From Xylona heveae TC161 (lineage: Eukaryota; Ascomycota; Xylonomycetes; Xylonales; Xylonaceae), in contig NW_017264193.1 of assembly GCF_001619985.1 (NCBI RefSeq), forward strand, positions 1,617,726 to 1,681,725: a stretch of 64,000 nucleotides of DNA. The letters run 5' to 3'. Both the position numbers and the translations under genes were made by a program. The notes beneath the pieces were generated by a model, which saw only the letters and a list, made by a program, of their open reading frames with translations, searched no databases and had not been told where the DNA came from. The stretch's first letter is position 1. Every line of letters starts with the position of its first letter. Positions 46,185 through 57,542 of this stretch are shown one piece after another.

Positions 46185-48217
46185 CCCTTCGTTGGAAAAT
46201 CTATGAATTATTTTTTTATTCTAATTTTTATTTATTTTTATTTTTAACATGGAAGGCGGAAAGTAATATCGTTTCTTGACTTCATTATTGAAAATTTGGC
46301 AAAATAACAATCTATAGGAGGGTTACTAAATTTCCAGGTTATTCTCCTATTATTTCTTCTACGTTTTCACTTTTCCTATAGACCCAAAAAAACCAGCTTA
46401 CGTTCGATGAAAAGGCAAGTGAGGAGATACAAAGCTAGATTGCAGAAGCGTTGCACTGCAGTGTAGCCATTACAACTCTTGGACGCTGAAATGAATAATA
46501 CGATCACTGGGTTCAACATCCCTCGCTGCATCAGTTGGAATTTCCCCGCCCTCGAAGGTGCTGCCGACCTCCTTTCAGAAAAGAGTCGTTCGATTGAAGG
46601 GTCTTTGATGACATCTAGGACTACTGTTTGCCTTCGGCCCACATTCTTGCCTGCAGAGTCGCGGGGTCCGAATAGGGCAGACATCTGAGACCCCGAAGCG
46701 GGGTAAGAAGGTGATATGCCGTACCAAGAAAATATAGGGGCACAGCTCCTGTGCCATTGTCTGAATCAAGGATAAGTGAAGATGATTCGACAGCCATGGC
46801 TTGTTTATTTTATCGTCTCTCACGAGTCCAGTCCAATAAAAATGCAACGCTGGATTACATTCCGTATTTTGTACAAGAACACGCCCTTTGTACGTACTAC
46901 GAACAACAAAGATTGTTTTCGTTTGACATGAATCAATCAGGGGCCCGTTGCTCGGCCTCCGCAACAGTTGACGCTTGTGGATCCAAACTGTCGGCTACGG
47001 TCCTGTGAAACACAGCGTATGGGAACGAGAAGAAACTTTTGGCGGCGGATATTATTGCCTGTCCTTCAAGAAAGCCTACTGGTCCTCCTCACTCTTTCGA
47101 TGCAAGTACCCGTCCTGCGACGCACTCTATCAAACGATAACCTTGTCTTCCACACAAGCTTCTATCATGTCAAGTCATATGCAGGAACGAGGTCGGTAGT
47201 AATCTGTACCCCTGTCGAAGCCCCAGGAAAGAAAAGGGGGACAGGCTGTGTGGACTGGGGCAATGGAGATACTCCGGTAGGCAGACGATGCTAGCCTTGA
47301 AGGTATCGGATTTACCGAAGACCTATCAAGCCATGGATTTTGAAGAAAAGGCATCCGAACTGAGATTTTGGAGGCTCTGTCTCACTTCATATTTTTTTCT
47401 CTCCCTCTAAATGGGTATAAATACCCGCAATGAACTACGACAGAGGATATTTGATATCTTTTTGGAGAGAAAGTGTAAACGCCTTCTTGTGCTTGCCTTG
47501 TACCTGACCAATTGCTGTCGGGACTTTGATCAACGGCGGGCCGGTCAGACTAACAGTAGGGGCTGACTGGATCGTGGACGCTACCCGTGGCTGCCCCCTT
47601 TGGATCTGGCGTCCCCTTTGGCTGATACTGTTATCCCACGACGACCCTGCCCCAGAATGCCTGTTTTTTGACAAGCAAGAGATAACCTATGCGTAGGCTT
47701 GATGTGTTACTACAACTTCTTTCCAAAGTAATGTAAACTTGAAGTTGGCCTCCCTCCTTCCCCTCCCGCGATTTTTTTTGCACACACACTGCATCGGCCA
47801 GGAGAGGTAGTCCTGTTTGTGCATTGTTCCTGCAGAACGCGTCTGCCCCGTCAGCGTCGCCGTAAACCTCGTTTGGCAATCGCCCTCCTCTACCCACATT
47901 CATTCTCTCGACAACAACCTCCTACCCCCCAGTTCAGCGTCCTCTTTCCCTGTTTTCTACCCCTCCCTTGACACCCAGGTTGCATTTCATTCAGAGCCTC
48001 AATTCTGAACAAAGGTTGTTCACGTAACCAAGTTCTTGGTGGCTTCACAAGCCTCGGCAAGGGCTATCTTGAACGCTCGGACTTGGCTGGGGTTCCCAAA
48101 ATCTCCCCCACACTCTCCTGAGCCGCAACCCGTCTGGCGGTCAGGCTCAAGTGCGAGAGATCACCACTATTTCACATCCTCTTTCTTACTCTTCACGCTC
48201 TTATCACGCTGGACGAG
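46185..48217. other. Intergenic region and leader of NDR kinase gene
   Basis: About 2 kb. The first 100 bp after the tRNA are T-rich. From about 47740 to 48217 the plus strand becomes C/T-rich, as in a long 5' leader, and no ATG was noticed in the last 300 bp before the kinase start. No other gene is supported. Confidence 0.5.
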
Positions 48218-50310
48218 ATGGATCCAAACAATCCGAACAGCCGCCTTCACCTCAACTTTGGCTACAACGATCGAGCCATCCCGCAAAACGATCGAGCCTT
48301 TCCTACCACTCCCTCCACCTTCCCTCAACCTGTCTATCAGGGCCAGAGCGGACATGAGAACTGGGGTGCCCAGACTCCCAATGGATACGGCAAGCCCGCC
48401 AACAACAACAATAACGGTTATTTCATGAATGCCCAGTATCAGCCTCAGTATCAAAACAATCTGCAGCCGCCTGCTGCAGCATATCAGCAGCGACAGGCTG
48501 GATATGCCAACGACGGCACCAATGGTCTCATCCATCAGTTTTCTCATCAGAACTTGGGTGGAAATCGCCCCGCCCCATTCCCCCGCCAGCCTTCCCCGAA
48601 CCAGCGTCCCCGTACTGCTGGAACCGGCGGACATGCAGGATATGGAAATTATTTGAACCCTTCTTATGCTGTTCGCAATGCGGCGGCATTGTCCGACGAC
48701 GAACCGCCGGAGAGGAATCCCGATAAATACTCGGCGAATGTGAAGCACAGAGGTGCCATGGCTGCAGAGCTCGTGGCGGCCTTTTTCAAGGAAAACGTTC
48801 AACGTGCCCGCGAGCGAAATGGCCGGTAAGTCGGACATAAGAAACACTTAGGCAAAAAGTACTAACTCGATCAATCCAGAGCCGTCGAACTCGAGCAGAT
48901 CCTTAAAGATCCATCCATCTCCGACACTCGTAAAGAGCAAAAGAAAATGAATGTGCGCAAGGCTGAAGCCCAATACCTCAGGTTCCTCCGCACAAAGGAA
49001 ATTCCCCAAAACTTCACCACTCTCAAGGTCATTGGCAAGGGTGCCTTTGGTGAGGTCAAGCTTGTGCAGCGCAAGACCGATGGAAAGATCTATGCGTTGA
49101 AGTCTCTGGTAAAGTCTGAGATGTTCAAGAAAGATCAGCTCGCTCACGTCCGGTCTGAGCGTGACATCCTCGCCGAGTCTGACAGCCCGTGGGTGGTCAA
49201 ACTCCATACAACCTTTCAGGATCCAACCTTCCTCTATATGCTTATGGAGTTTCTTCCCGGTGGCGATCTGATGACAATGCTGATCAAGTACGAGATCTTT
49301 TCTGAAGATATCACTCGCTTCTACATGGCCGAGATTGTTTGTGCCATTGAGGCAGTCCATAAACTGGGTTTCATTCATCGGTGAGTGTCGACAACGCAAG
49401 CTTGACACACTTGAATATCTGCGTTTGCCATTCAAGCAATTCTGTGAATCCCTGCGCTAATTCCTTATCCAGTGATATCAAACCGGACAACATCCTCTTG
49501 GATCGTGGTGGCCATATTAAGCTGACAGACTTTGGTCTTTCGACTGGCTTTCACAAGCAGCATGACAACTCTTATTATCAGCAACTGCTGTCTGGAAAGT
49601 CGAACAAGCCTAAGGACCGCAACTCAGTCTCCATTGATCAGATCAACCTCACCGTCAGCAACCGCACCCAGATCAACACTTGGCGTAAATCTCGTCGTGT
49701 CATGGCTTATTCTACTGTTGGTACCCCAGACTACATCGCTCCCGAGATTTTCAGTGGCAGAGGCTATTCCTTTGATTGCGATTGGTGGTCTGTGGGCACG
49801 ATCATGTTTGAATGCCTTGTTGGCTGGCCTCCGTTCTGTGCCGAGGATCCCCATGACACGTACCGTAAAATCGTGAACTGGCCGGAAACCCTGTTCTTTC
49901 CTGATGACATTCAACTTTCTATTGAAGCCGAGAGCATGATTAGAAGGTAAATCTCTTTCAATTGCTCACATGCAGATTTCAAAAGCTTGCCTTACTGACA
50001 TTTATACAGTCTGGTTTGCGACTCTACTAATCGTCTCGGTCATGTTGGAGGCGCCCAAGAGATCAAGAACCACCCGTTCTTCCGTGGCGTTAGCTTCAAT
50101 GATCTGCGTCGCATCCGTGCTCCGTTTGAGCCACGCTTGAGCTCCAACGTCGATGTCACCTACTTCCCTATCGATGAGATCGACCAGACGGATAACAGTG
50201 CCTTCTTGCGCCAGCAGACCCAGACCCAGAGCGATGAGCAATCTGCTGAGCTTAACCTGCCATTTATTGGTTACACCTACAAGCGTTTCGATGCTTTCCG
50301 TGGCTCGTAA
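48218..50310 (+). CDS. cotA: NDR-family kinase Cot1/Cbk1 (CotA)
   Basis: Four exons: 48218-48825, 48880-49380, 49473-49946 and 50010-50310, 627 residues. The N-terminal 170 residues are Asn/Gln/Pro/Tyr-rich and disordered. The Mob-binding helix follows ([19 protein letters not shown]). The kinase domain has IGKGAFGEV (about 254-262), [16 protein letters not shown] (about 369-376), DFGLS (about 389), the NDR-type insert between DFG and GTPDYIAPE containing basic residues ([11 protein letters not shown]), and DCDWWSVG. The C-terminal hydrophobic motif is FIGYTYKRF, the site phosphorylated by the upstream Ste20-type kinase in this family. Orthologues (Neurospora cot-1, yeast Cbk1) control polar tip growth and branching. 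All three introns share phase 2, and one splits HR|D. Confidence 0.95.
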
Positions 50311-51394
50311 ATGCGCTTTGGCATCATCCGTGCATGTCGCATCTGTCCTGGAGACCTTTTGCTTTCTTCTCTGGGCCACAGTTGCTCGGCTTCAGGGCAA
50401 GTTTTCAGATTCATCGATTTCGACTTTCCTGCTTGAGCAGGTATGCTACCTAGCTGAAAAGCCACAGGGCAGGCACACCATCTATTTTCAATTTCTTTCT
50501 CTTCTCGGATCTTATAGCGATTGTGAAAAAGGCATTCCTTTCGGCATATCAAAGAATTTCAACTGGCGTTATTCAGCGTCCTGAGCACGATCTGGCTTTT
50601 TTCCCGCCTAGTCATTCTGATGGCACGTTTTCCAGAGACACTTTATCTGTTGCACACGTTGAATGTTATCGGTTATTTGAATGGAGATCTGGCTTTGAGA
50701 GCCACCTGAGCGAGCAGTGACTTTATAGCAATGGGCGGTGGATCGAGGAATCGATCACTGTGCTGGTTCACAGCAGACGAACCTTGATTTCAAACCTCTT
50801 GTGCTGATTTCTCCAAGGTTTTTATTTGTAGTCTTGAGCACATCTCCTGTGGATTCTTAACTTCATTTTTCATTAACGGGGGAAATTTCCCTTAGCTAGG
50901 CCATCACTGAAATCATTCGTTCAGATTGCACCTTGTGAATAAGCTACGATTATTATGTGGATCGCAATGACTTCTTGTGAAACCGATAATGTGGATGAAG
51001 ATGAGGAGTTTGCGAAGCTAATGCAACATGGGAGCCAATACAACATGGGAATCAATAAGGCCGGAACAATACACACGGAGGATAATGTAGGTTGTTCTGA
51101 TAAAAATACCTGAAGTAACACAAATCACAAACATGTTCATGATCAAACCAAAGCACTTGCTGATCAATCCCAAAATATGATCGGAAAATGATGCCTTTTA
51201 TATCAGATAAAAGTTGAATTCAAGCAGGAGCTCGTCATCTCCTACATGGGGGAATATATTGTTCTGTCCCTTGTCAACCATCAAAACGCCTATACCTATA
51301 CCGAATAGAAACACCTGCACCACATCCTTTTGATTAAATTAATCGCCATATTGCCACTCTGAACCAAATCAGAGCAGGGAGCCAAGCGTCTCGG
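50311..51394. other. Intergenic between convergent genes
   Basis: About 1.1 kb holding the 3' UTRs of the kinase gene and PRP11. Short frames only, no RNA gene recognised. Confidence 0.5.
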
Positions 51395-52175
51395 TCATTT
51401 CCTGATTGGCGCAAGACCCGGGACACCACTGTATCTCTCTTCTCTTTCCGTCTTGAACATGAGCTGGATCCAAAACTCCTTGCTATCCTCATCGAACCAG
51501 TCCCATAACATGCCCTCTCTGCGATCGATCTCTCGAGCCTGCAGTTTGAAACCGCAAGTTTCATACGGTTCTGCTGCCACCAATAGGTACTGGAAATTCT
51601 TGTCTGGCGGGGTATCCACATCCTGCTCGAATGCGGACATAAATCGTATTTTTGGAACGACGCCGGGTGTAATTTCAGGGTAGTGCAGCTGGAAAAGCAG
51701 ACCGTTCTGGCGAGTCAAAGGATCGCGCGTCTTGGTGATCTTATATCCCGGCCGTCCGATCTTCACCAGATTCTTCTTAACCTGGACCTGTGAGGCCAGC
51801 GCACCAGGTGCAAGTCCCTGGTCACCTCGTCCTTCCTTTTGCTCCCGCGCTGCACGTCGCGCCAAGTTTTGTTGATGCTTGCGACCCTGGGTGTGGGCCA
51901 GGTACGAGCCGTCATTTTGGTGGGACGTCAGACATAATCTACATTCAAACGATCCAAGATGATTCTTGAAAAAGTAAGGATCTTTCTCCAGATCAATGTG
52001 TTCGAGGGCGAGCCTTCGCAGACGTTCTCGCCGATCAGCATTTGTCGCAGATGCGGAAGCAACGCCACCACCTCCGAATTTGGAGCCTGCTCGATTCTAT
52101 ATATCATATGAGCAACGTTAGAATGTCTTTGAAATGCGGCAATAGCGGTTGGGAAAAGCTTACCTGGTAATCCAT
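51395..52175 (-). CDS. PRP11: Splicing factor SF3a subunit 2 (PRP11)
   Basis: Two exons, 52175-52164 and 52096-51395, 237 residues. Exon 1 codes only MDYQ; joining gives the family's invariant start MDYQNRAGSKFGGGGVASAS. A U1C-type C2H2 finger follows (FECRLCLTSHQNDGSYLAHT then QGRKHQQNLARRAARE, about residues 54-88). The SF3a2 core is KIGRPGYKITKTRDP, QLHYPEITPGVVPKIRFMSA and LWDWFDEDSKEFWIQLMFK. PRP11 joins Prp9 and Prp21 in SF3a, part of U2 snRNP, and stabilises U2 at the branch site. The protein ends shortly after the core, without the Pro-rich tail of the human homologue. It is divergent from the tubulin cofactor gene with 214 bp between ATGs. Confidence 0.95.
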
Positions 52176-52389
52176 TGCAATAAAGTCAAAAGGACTTTAT
52201 GTAGGAGAAATTAGATTTATTTCGTGAGATGCGCTTCGGAGATTGGCCACGATGATGATGGGGCGAAGCAAAAGATAGTCTTGCACTTTTGGGGCGTACG
52301 GATAACCGAACAAGCTTCAGACTTGCCTACATTCACGGTTTAGGCTTGTCCCGCAGTCCCCTGCGCAATCTGGAAACAGTGTCCAAAAG

Positions 52390-54603
52390 ATGGACGCAGA
52401 TTTCCATCTCGGCCAGCGATTGTCCTTTGACGGTGCGCTGTGCACTGTACGGTATACTGGTGAAGTCAAGGGTACTTCCGGCCGCTGGCTGGGCGTCGAG
52501 TGGGACGACGTCGGGAGAGGTAAACATTCGGGCGAGCATGGCGGGATAAGATATTTTGAATGTGCGTAAAGCTCTCTTTATGAGTTGATGTACCTATCAA
52601 ATTTTATGGCTTTGAAAAGAAATAATATATAATATAATGCGAACAACAGATTGCTAATAAACGCTGGGATTAGCTAGGCAAGAGCAAGCATTCCACGGCG
52701 GGCTCATTCGTGCGGCCTACACGTCCGGTTGATAAGCCGCTGAGCTTCCTCGAGGCGCTCCAAAAAAAGTACGTCTCGGAGGAAATTACAAAAAATGGCA
52801 ACAAATATGGAAATGCGGCCTTGTCGTCCGAAGATCAGATCAAGATCAGCGGCAAGGTCGTAGAAGAAGTCGGCTTCGACAAAATTCGCCAACAGCTCGC
52901 GCAGCTTAATGAACTCCGCATCGTACTGCTCGACGGATTAAATATCTCTGGAATATTACTAAATGGCCGATATGGCGAGCCAGAAGAGAGGGAACGCATG
53001 GTGCGGTTGATCAGCGAGACGTGTCCGAAGATCGTTGAGCTCGATCTGAGCAGAAATCTGCTGGAGCATTGGCAAGACGTGGCGGATATATGCAGGGCGC
53101 TGCCGATGTTACGGAGTCTGAGGGTGAAGTATGCAAAAAAGTCTTGATCTATAATGGCTGTAACGCTGACTTGGTTTATAGCGGGAATCGGTTTGGAGTA
53201 TTACGCGCTTGCGAAGGGGCGGATCAATTATCCACATTGCCAAATCTACAAGGACTCGCATTGGATAATACGTTGTTATCATGGGACGAAGTATGTTCTC
53301 TATTGCGCAAATGATTTAGCCGCAGATTGCTCATGAATATCCAGGTCTGCGATCTGACTGAGCAGTGTCCATCGCTGACCACGCTCTCTGCCTCATCAAA
53401 TCGCTTGGACAGTCTCCTAAGGACTTTGCAAGGATCCTGTAAAGTCTCCAAGATCATTTTGGAATCAAATAATTTCTCGTCACTCAGTGCTGTCGGAGGC
53501 GCGCTGAGCCTGCCAGGGCTCGAACGTCTGCATCTTCGAGATAATTCGATAAACAGAATCCTCGACGTCGGGCAGAACGTCGAAACAACTCTTCCCCTCT
53601 CGATTTCACTTTCTAACCTAGACGTCTCATACAATGCCATAGACCAATGGTCGTTCCTTGACGGACTGGATGGTGCATTTCCTAACATTTCTAGCCTTCG
53701 CATGACGCATAACCCCGTCTATTTGACCGGAAATGTATCCACAGGCAAAGAAATGAGCGTAGAAGAAGCGTTCATGCTTACCGTAGCACGAGTTGGAAGA
53801 CTCAAGACTCTGAATTTCAGTGTGGTACGGTATTTTTTTCATGAAAAAACTGTGCTTCCGATTCTAACAGCTGTAAATACAACAGATATCTGCCCAAGAC
53901 CGGTCAAATGCAGAACTCTATTACCTCTCGCGCATAGCAAAGGTTCTCGCTGAAGTGCCTCAAGAAGACGAACGACACATTGTCAAAGACCATCCCCGAT
54001 ACGGGGAGCTATGTGATGGTCAGTCAGACCTCTCTTTCATTCCCCCCTTTGACTCTTTTCAGTAGTCCTTCATAGATTTTGCCCTCCGGCTTCCACCTCA
54101 ACATGTCAGAATAGCTAACAAGAAGTGGAACAGTCTACGGACCTCCAACCATTGTCCGCAAAGCACCGTCTGCCATTGACCCACACTCTCTCGAAGCCCG
54201 CCTTATCCGGATAACATTCTACTCCCGGACACCCATATCTCATCACGCAGATCCAACTAAACCGGAGAATTATGTCCGTCAAATTCCCCGCGGATTCAAC
54301 GTTTATAAGCTTATTGGCATCGTTGTGAGGCTATTCAACGTTCGACCATTCGATGTGCGGCTCATCTGGGAAACGGGAGAATGGGATCCTGTTGCGAAGC
54401 GCAGAGACGACAATGAGGATTCAGAAAGTGAGGATGAAGCTGAGCATGCCAGCGCCAATGGTGATCGGACAAGAAACAACCCAGAAGACGCCACAGAAAG
54501 TGGAAAGTGGATTCAACGAGAAGTCGAACTGGAGGCTGGCACGAGAGAAATAGGGTTTTGGATTGAAGGGCGAGAAGCCAAAATCAGAGTGGAGCTGAAA
54601 TGA
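52390..54603 (+). CDS. PAC2: Tubulin-folding cofactor E (Pac2)
   Basis: Six exons: 52390-52561, 52678-53128, 53182-53290, 53345-53824, 53886-54018 and 54134-54603, all in phase, 604 residues. The N-terminal CAP-Gly domain is LGQRLSFDGALCTVRYTGEV, GRWLGVEWDD and GKHSGEHGGIRYFEC (about 7-58). The mid-section is leucine-rich repeats (IVELDLSRNLLEHWQDVADI; LTTLSASSNRLDSLL; LERLHLRDNSINRILDV; LSNLDVSYNAID), followed by LNFSVISAQDRSNAELYYLS. The C-terminus is a ubiquitin-like domain (FNVYKLIGIVVRLFNVRPFD), with an acidic insert, ending in REAKIRVELK. The protein dissociates and helps fold alpha/beta tubulin with cofactors C and D. The first donor is GTGCGT at 52562, since the neighbouring GTAAAG gives the wrong phase. 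Confidence 0.94.
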
Positions 54604-55071
54604 TTGCCTGCTCGAGTCTGCTTCAACAGAGTTTGAGAATGCTGGACATTTAAAAATTACTTGCAGCAAAGACTACCTTATATGCCTTGGGTCAACTATA
54701 TCAGGTGGATAACGGCTGGCGTTTCAAAGTCGAAATTTGGAAGGCCTACATTGGTCTCAAATGAAATTTCAATGATAGAATTGATTGTACCTCTTCCAAG
54801 AACGAAGCAGGTTCTTATTGTATTGAATTTTCCCTCAGGACGCTTGCGCAGCCGAAACGTTTAAATTTCCAGCTTTTCTATGCTGTGATTGTGTCCCAGT
54901 AATTAATCATGTTAACTATGAAGTAAAATCCCGCAGTATGCCCCCGTTAGAAGACCATAAACGCCATGGCCATTTCGTAATGCATGTTGGGTCGCTAAAA
55001 AGATAGGAGGAAATAAAAGGGTATTGGCACGCCTTTGCTGGCTGCGGTCGTGAAGCCGAGACTGCAGCTCA
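54604..55071. other. Intergenic between convergent genes
   Basis: 468 bp between the stops of PAC2 and the next minus-strand gene. AT-rich 3' UTR-like sequence with no other signal. Confidence 0.5.
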
Positions 55072-55893
55072 TTAGAAGTCGCGCCGCTTATATTTCTCGA
55101 GCTCCTCTGCGAAGTTTCGATTTCCGAGAAGTGGATCTTTCATCCCGACTGGATGGAAATTGGACGTCAACACAACAGCTCCAACGCACAATACGTTTGC
55201 TTAAAATCTCCTTTCATTGATCGCCACCACCGGAGGCGACTTACCAAAAGGATCAATATCTTTATCAAGCAAAGACTCCGTAGCCTTCTTCATCTCTTCC
55301 TGAGCTTTTGGATTCTTCCACCCCCACCCTGGCTCATTTTCGCCTGAGCCTTCCCACACAGGTCTACCCTCAGCAACTGCAGAAACAAGGGGAGCAGCTT
55401 GTGCGCCGAAAGCCTCCGAAATAGCTTGTTTCCCACTAGGCCCGGCGATTGCCACTCCTCCAGCAGCAGCATCAACGGGGCGGGACTGCGAAGGGGGTGG
55501 GGAGAGCTCCGCAGCTAATTGAGCTCGAGTATTTGGATGACGCGTGGTGGGAGTCAGAGGCTCTTTGGAGTCGGGAAACAGAGAATCTTCATCGAGAAGG
55601 TCGCTCTCAGATGACGAGGAACGCATCTGGCTATCGCCGTCAAAGTCTCGGTCTATTTCTGCAGAAGGAATAGAAGGAACAGCGTCAGTCCTCTGAACAA
55701 CAACTTGGCTTTGCCCAGGTTCCGCTCTGAAAGGCAAGACAGAGGTTGAGGAAGAAGGTATGGACATGTCCGGAACATTCATCTGCTGCTTTGCCTTCTT
55801 GGAAGCAGAAGGAGGAGCGGAAGGCGAGGGAGGGGAATGCTTAGTGGTATGAGATTCATCGGAGCTAGAGCTATCCGGTGGAGTCTGCATCAT
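55072..55893 (-). CDS. Uncharacterised Ser/Pro-rich protein with conserved-looking C-terminus
   Basis: Two exons, 55893-55245 and 55148-55072, 241 residues. The start reads MMQTPPDSSSSDESH, and the first 150 residues are Ser/Pro/Asp-rich and presumably disordered (SSSSESDLLDEDSLFPD). The C-terminal 90 residues look ordered: KQAISEAFGAQAAPLVSAV, PVWEGSGENEPGWGWKNPK, AQEEMKKATESLLDKDIDPF, then across the intron VGMKDPLLGNRNFAEELEKY ending KRRDF. The intron has a perfect GTAAGT donor, and the join gives a sensible charged helix, which supports it. No known domain is recognised. An upstream ATG at 56079 followed by GTAAGC was considered as a first exon but cannot be joined in phase. Divergent from the SUZ-domain gene. 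Confidence 0.72.
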
Positions 55894-56514
55894 GGGATAT
55901 TGCAAGATTCTGGGAGATAAATAGAGAAGCTGACACTTCTTCAAGATAGCAAAGAGAAGTATATCGAGATGAATGTAAATGTGAGAGGCAAAAAGAGGCG
56001 CAGAAATATGACTTGGGGGGGCAGATGGCATTGAAATACATCTAATATTGAACAAACAGAACGAGGGCTTACCTGACATTATTGTATTGCCTTATACGGA
56101 AAGACCAAATCAAAAGATGTTTGCTTGTACTGAGGAATTGGACAAAAGACGATCTATAATCGGGAAAGGGCAGCAGGGAAGCTCTTGCTGTTATTGTTTG
56201 CACAAAGACGGAGTCGATTATCGTGGATAATCGGAGAGGCTTCGCTTGAGTTGCGGCTCTGTTCGGCACACCCCACGTTCTCGGTGCAGCCTTACCCGGA
56301 AGCGTAACTATGACCCCACTAACCTGTGAACTTTCCCACCTCAACTGTTGCGAATTAACTTTAACCCAGACAAACCCACGCTAGAGCCTGTGTTGCCGTC
56401 CATTGCATTTCAAATCATTCTGGTTGTCCGCGGCCTCATTTCTTGTCACAATTGACCAAACATTCAAGTCACTTTGCTTGGCTTAGAGCCTTTTGGGATA
56501 TCAGAGTTGCAAGC
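55894..56514. promoter_or_regulatory. Divergent promoter, unknown protein / SUZ protein
   Basis: 621 bp between two diverging start codons. No gene or repeat is seen, and no clear TATA box. Confidence 0.45.
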
Positions 56515-57542
56515 ATGAGCAAAAAAGCTGTTCCTGATGCTTGGGATGACGACTGGGAGAATTCGGCAGATGTGCGTGTGCATGAAGAGTCCTTTTGCAG
56601 TCATTGAATGATTTGGGCATACTGATGCCATTGACAGCATGAGCCGGTTTCGTCCCAACCTGCAGTAGAGAACAGTCCACAGATTCTGTCGAAATCCCAG
56701 CGATTGGCGCGGCATCATGAAGAGAACAGGAGACTATGGAACTCTGCGTAAGTCGGTCTGAAATATCCAATGACCGTAGACCGAGCAACATCTAACCTCG
56801 ACTGTATAGTGAATCCAGCCAAACATTTCACTTCCTTGAAGCTCGCAGCGATGTGCCGCTGAAGACCGAATTCAAGCCTGCCATGACTGTATTGAGCCGC
56901 AAGCCAGCGCCGAAAATTGTACAAGCTTCTGACCCTGTGGCTGGAATAGCCCGGCTCAAAGTGGAAGATGAAAACTGGGACGAGGAAGAAGATGTACAAA
57001 AGAAAAATACACCGACCCCCGAAGAGCAGAGACAGCGCGCCCAACGTGAGTTTGCAGAGAAGCAAAGACGCTATGAGGAAGTTCGTCAACGACTTTTTGG
57101 CACGCCGGACTCTGGGTCTCCCAATTCGTCTCCGGGTACTGTCACGCCGCCCAAGGTCTCACCAAGCCCGGACAGCGGAAGGGGTAATAGTCGTGGCGGA
57201 AGAGGCGGTGGACGAGGCAGAGGCAGAGGTGGCCGCGGTGGAAGTCATAGCGGCAGCAGACCAGCTTCTCCGGCACTTTCGGGGGCCCCACGTGGGGGAA
57301 GAGCCTCACGAGAAGGTTCCCATGATCGTGAAGGAAGTTCAAATCGACAACTGTACGACCCGATTAGCAGTCCCAAGCCGAGCTCTGTATTCCTTCAGAA
57401 GCGGGAGAGTCGAGCAGGACCGGCTGGCATGTCGTCCTCACCGGGACCTGGCGACCAGCAGCCTATCCGTGCACCGCGAGGCCCGGATGGAAGTGGGAGA
57501 GGTGGTTTCGGCTTTGCTCCAAGAGGTGGTAGAGGTGGATGA
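56515..57542 (+). CDS. SUZ and SUZ-C domain RNA-binding protein with RGG box
   Basis: Three exons: 56515-56571, 56638-56747 and 56810-57542, 299 residues. It starts MSKKAVPDAWDDDWENSAD, a WDDDWE opening common in small SUZ proteins. A SUZ domain follows (QTFHFLEARSDVPLKTEFKP; MTVLSRKPAPKI; then EEQRQRAQREFAEKQRRYEE with VRQRLFG). Next is a long Arg/Gly region (RGGRGGGRGRGRGGRGG) and, at the C-terminus, a SUZ-C motif (QPIRAPRGPDGSGRGGFGF). SUZ and SUZ-C segments bind RNA and influence mRNA localisation or stability; human SZRD1 has the same two-motif layout. The RGG box would add RNA binding and arginine methylation sites. A nearer acceptor at 56600 for intron 1 meets a stop, so 56637 was chosen. 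Confidence 0.88.

Noticed and set aside
55894-56079. N-terminal extension or first exon (ATG at 56079 with GTAAGC) for the unknown protein
   Set aside because: No acceptor upstream of 55893 keeps the frame; the extension itself is hydrophobic and unlike the rest of the protein.
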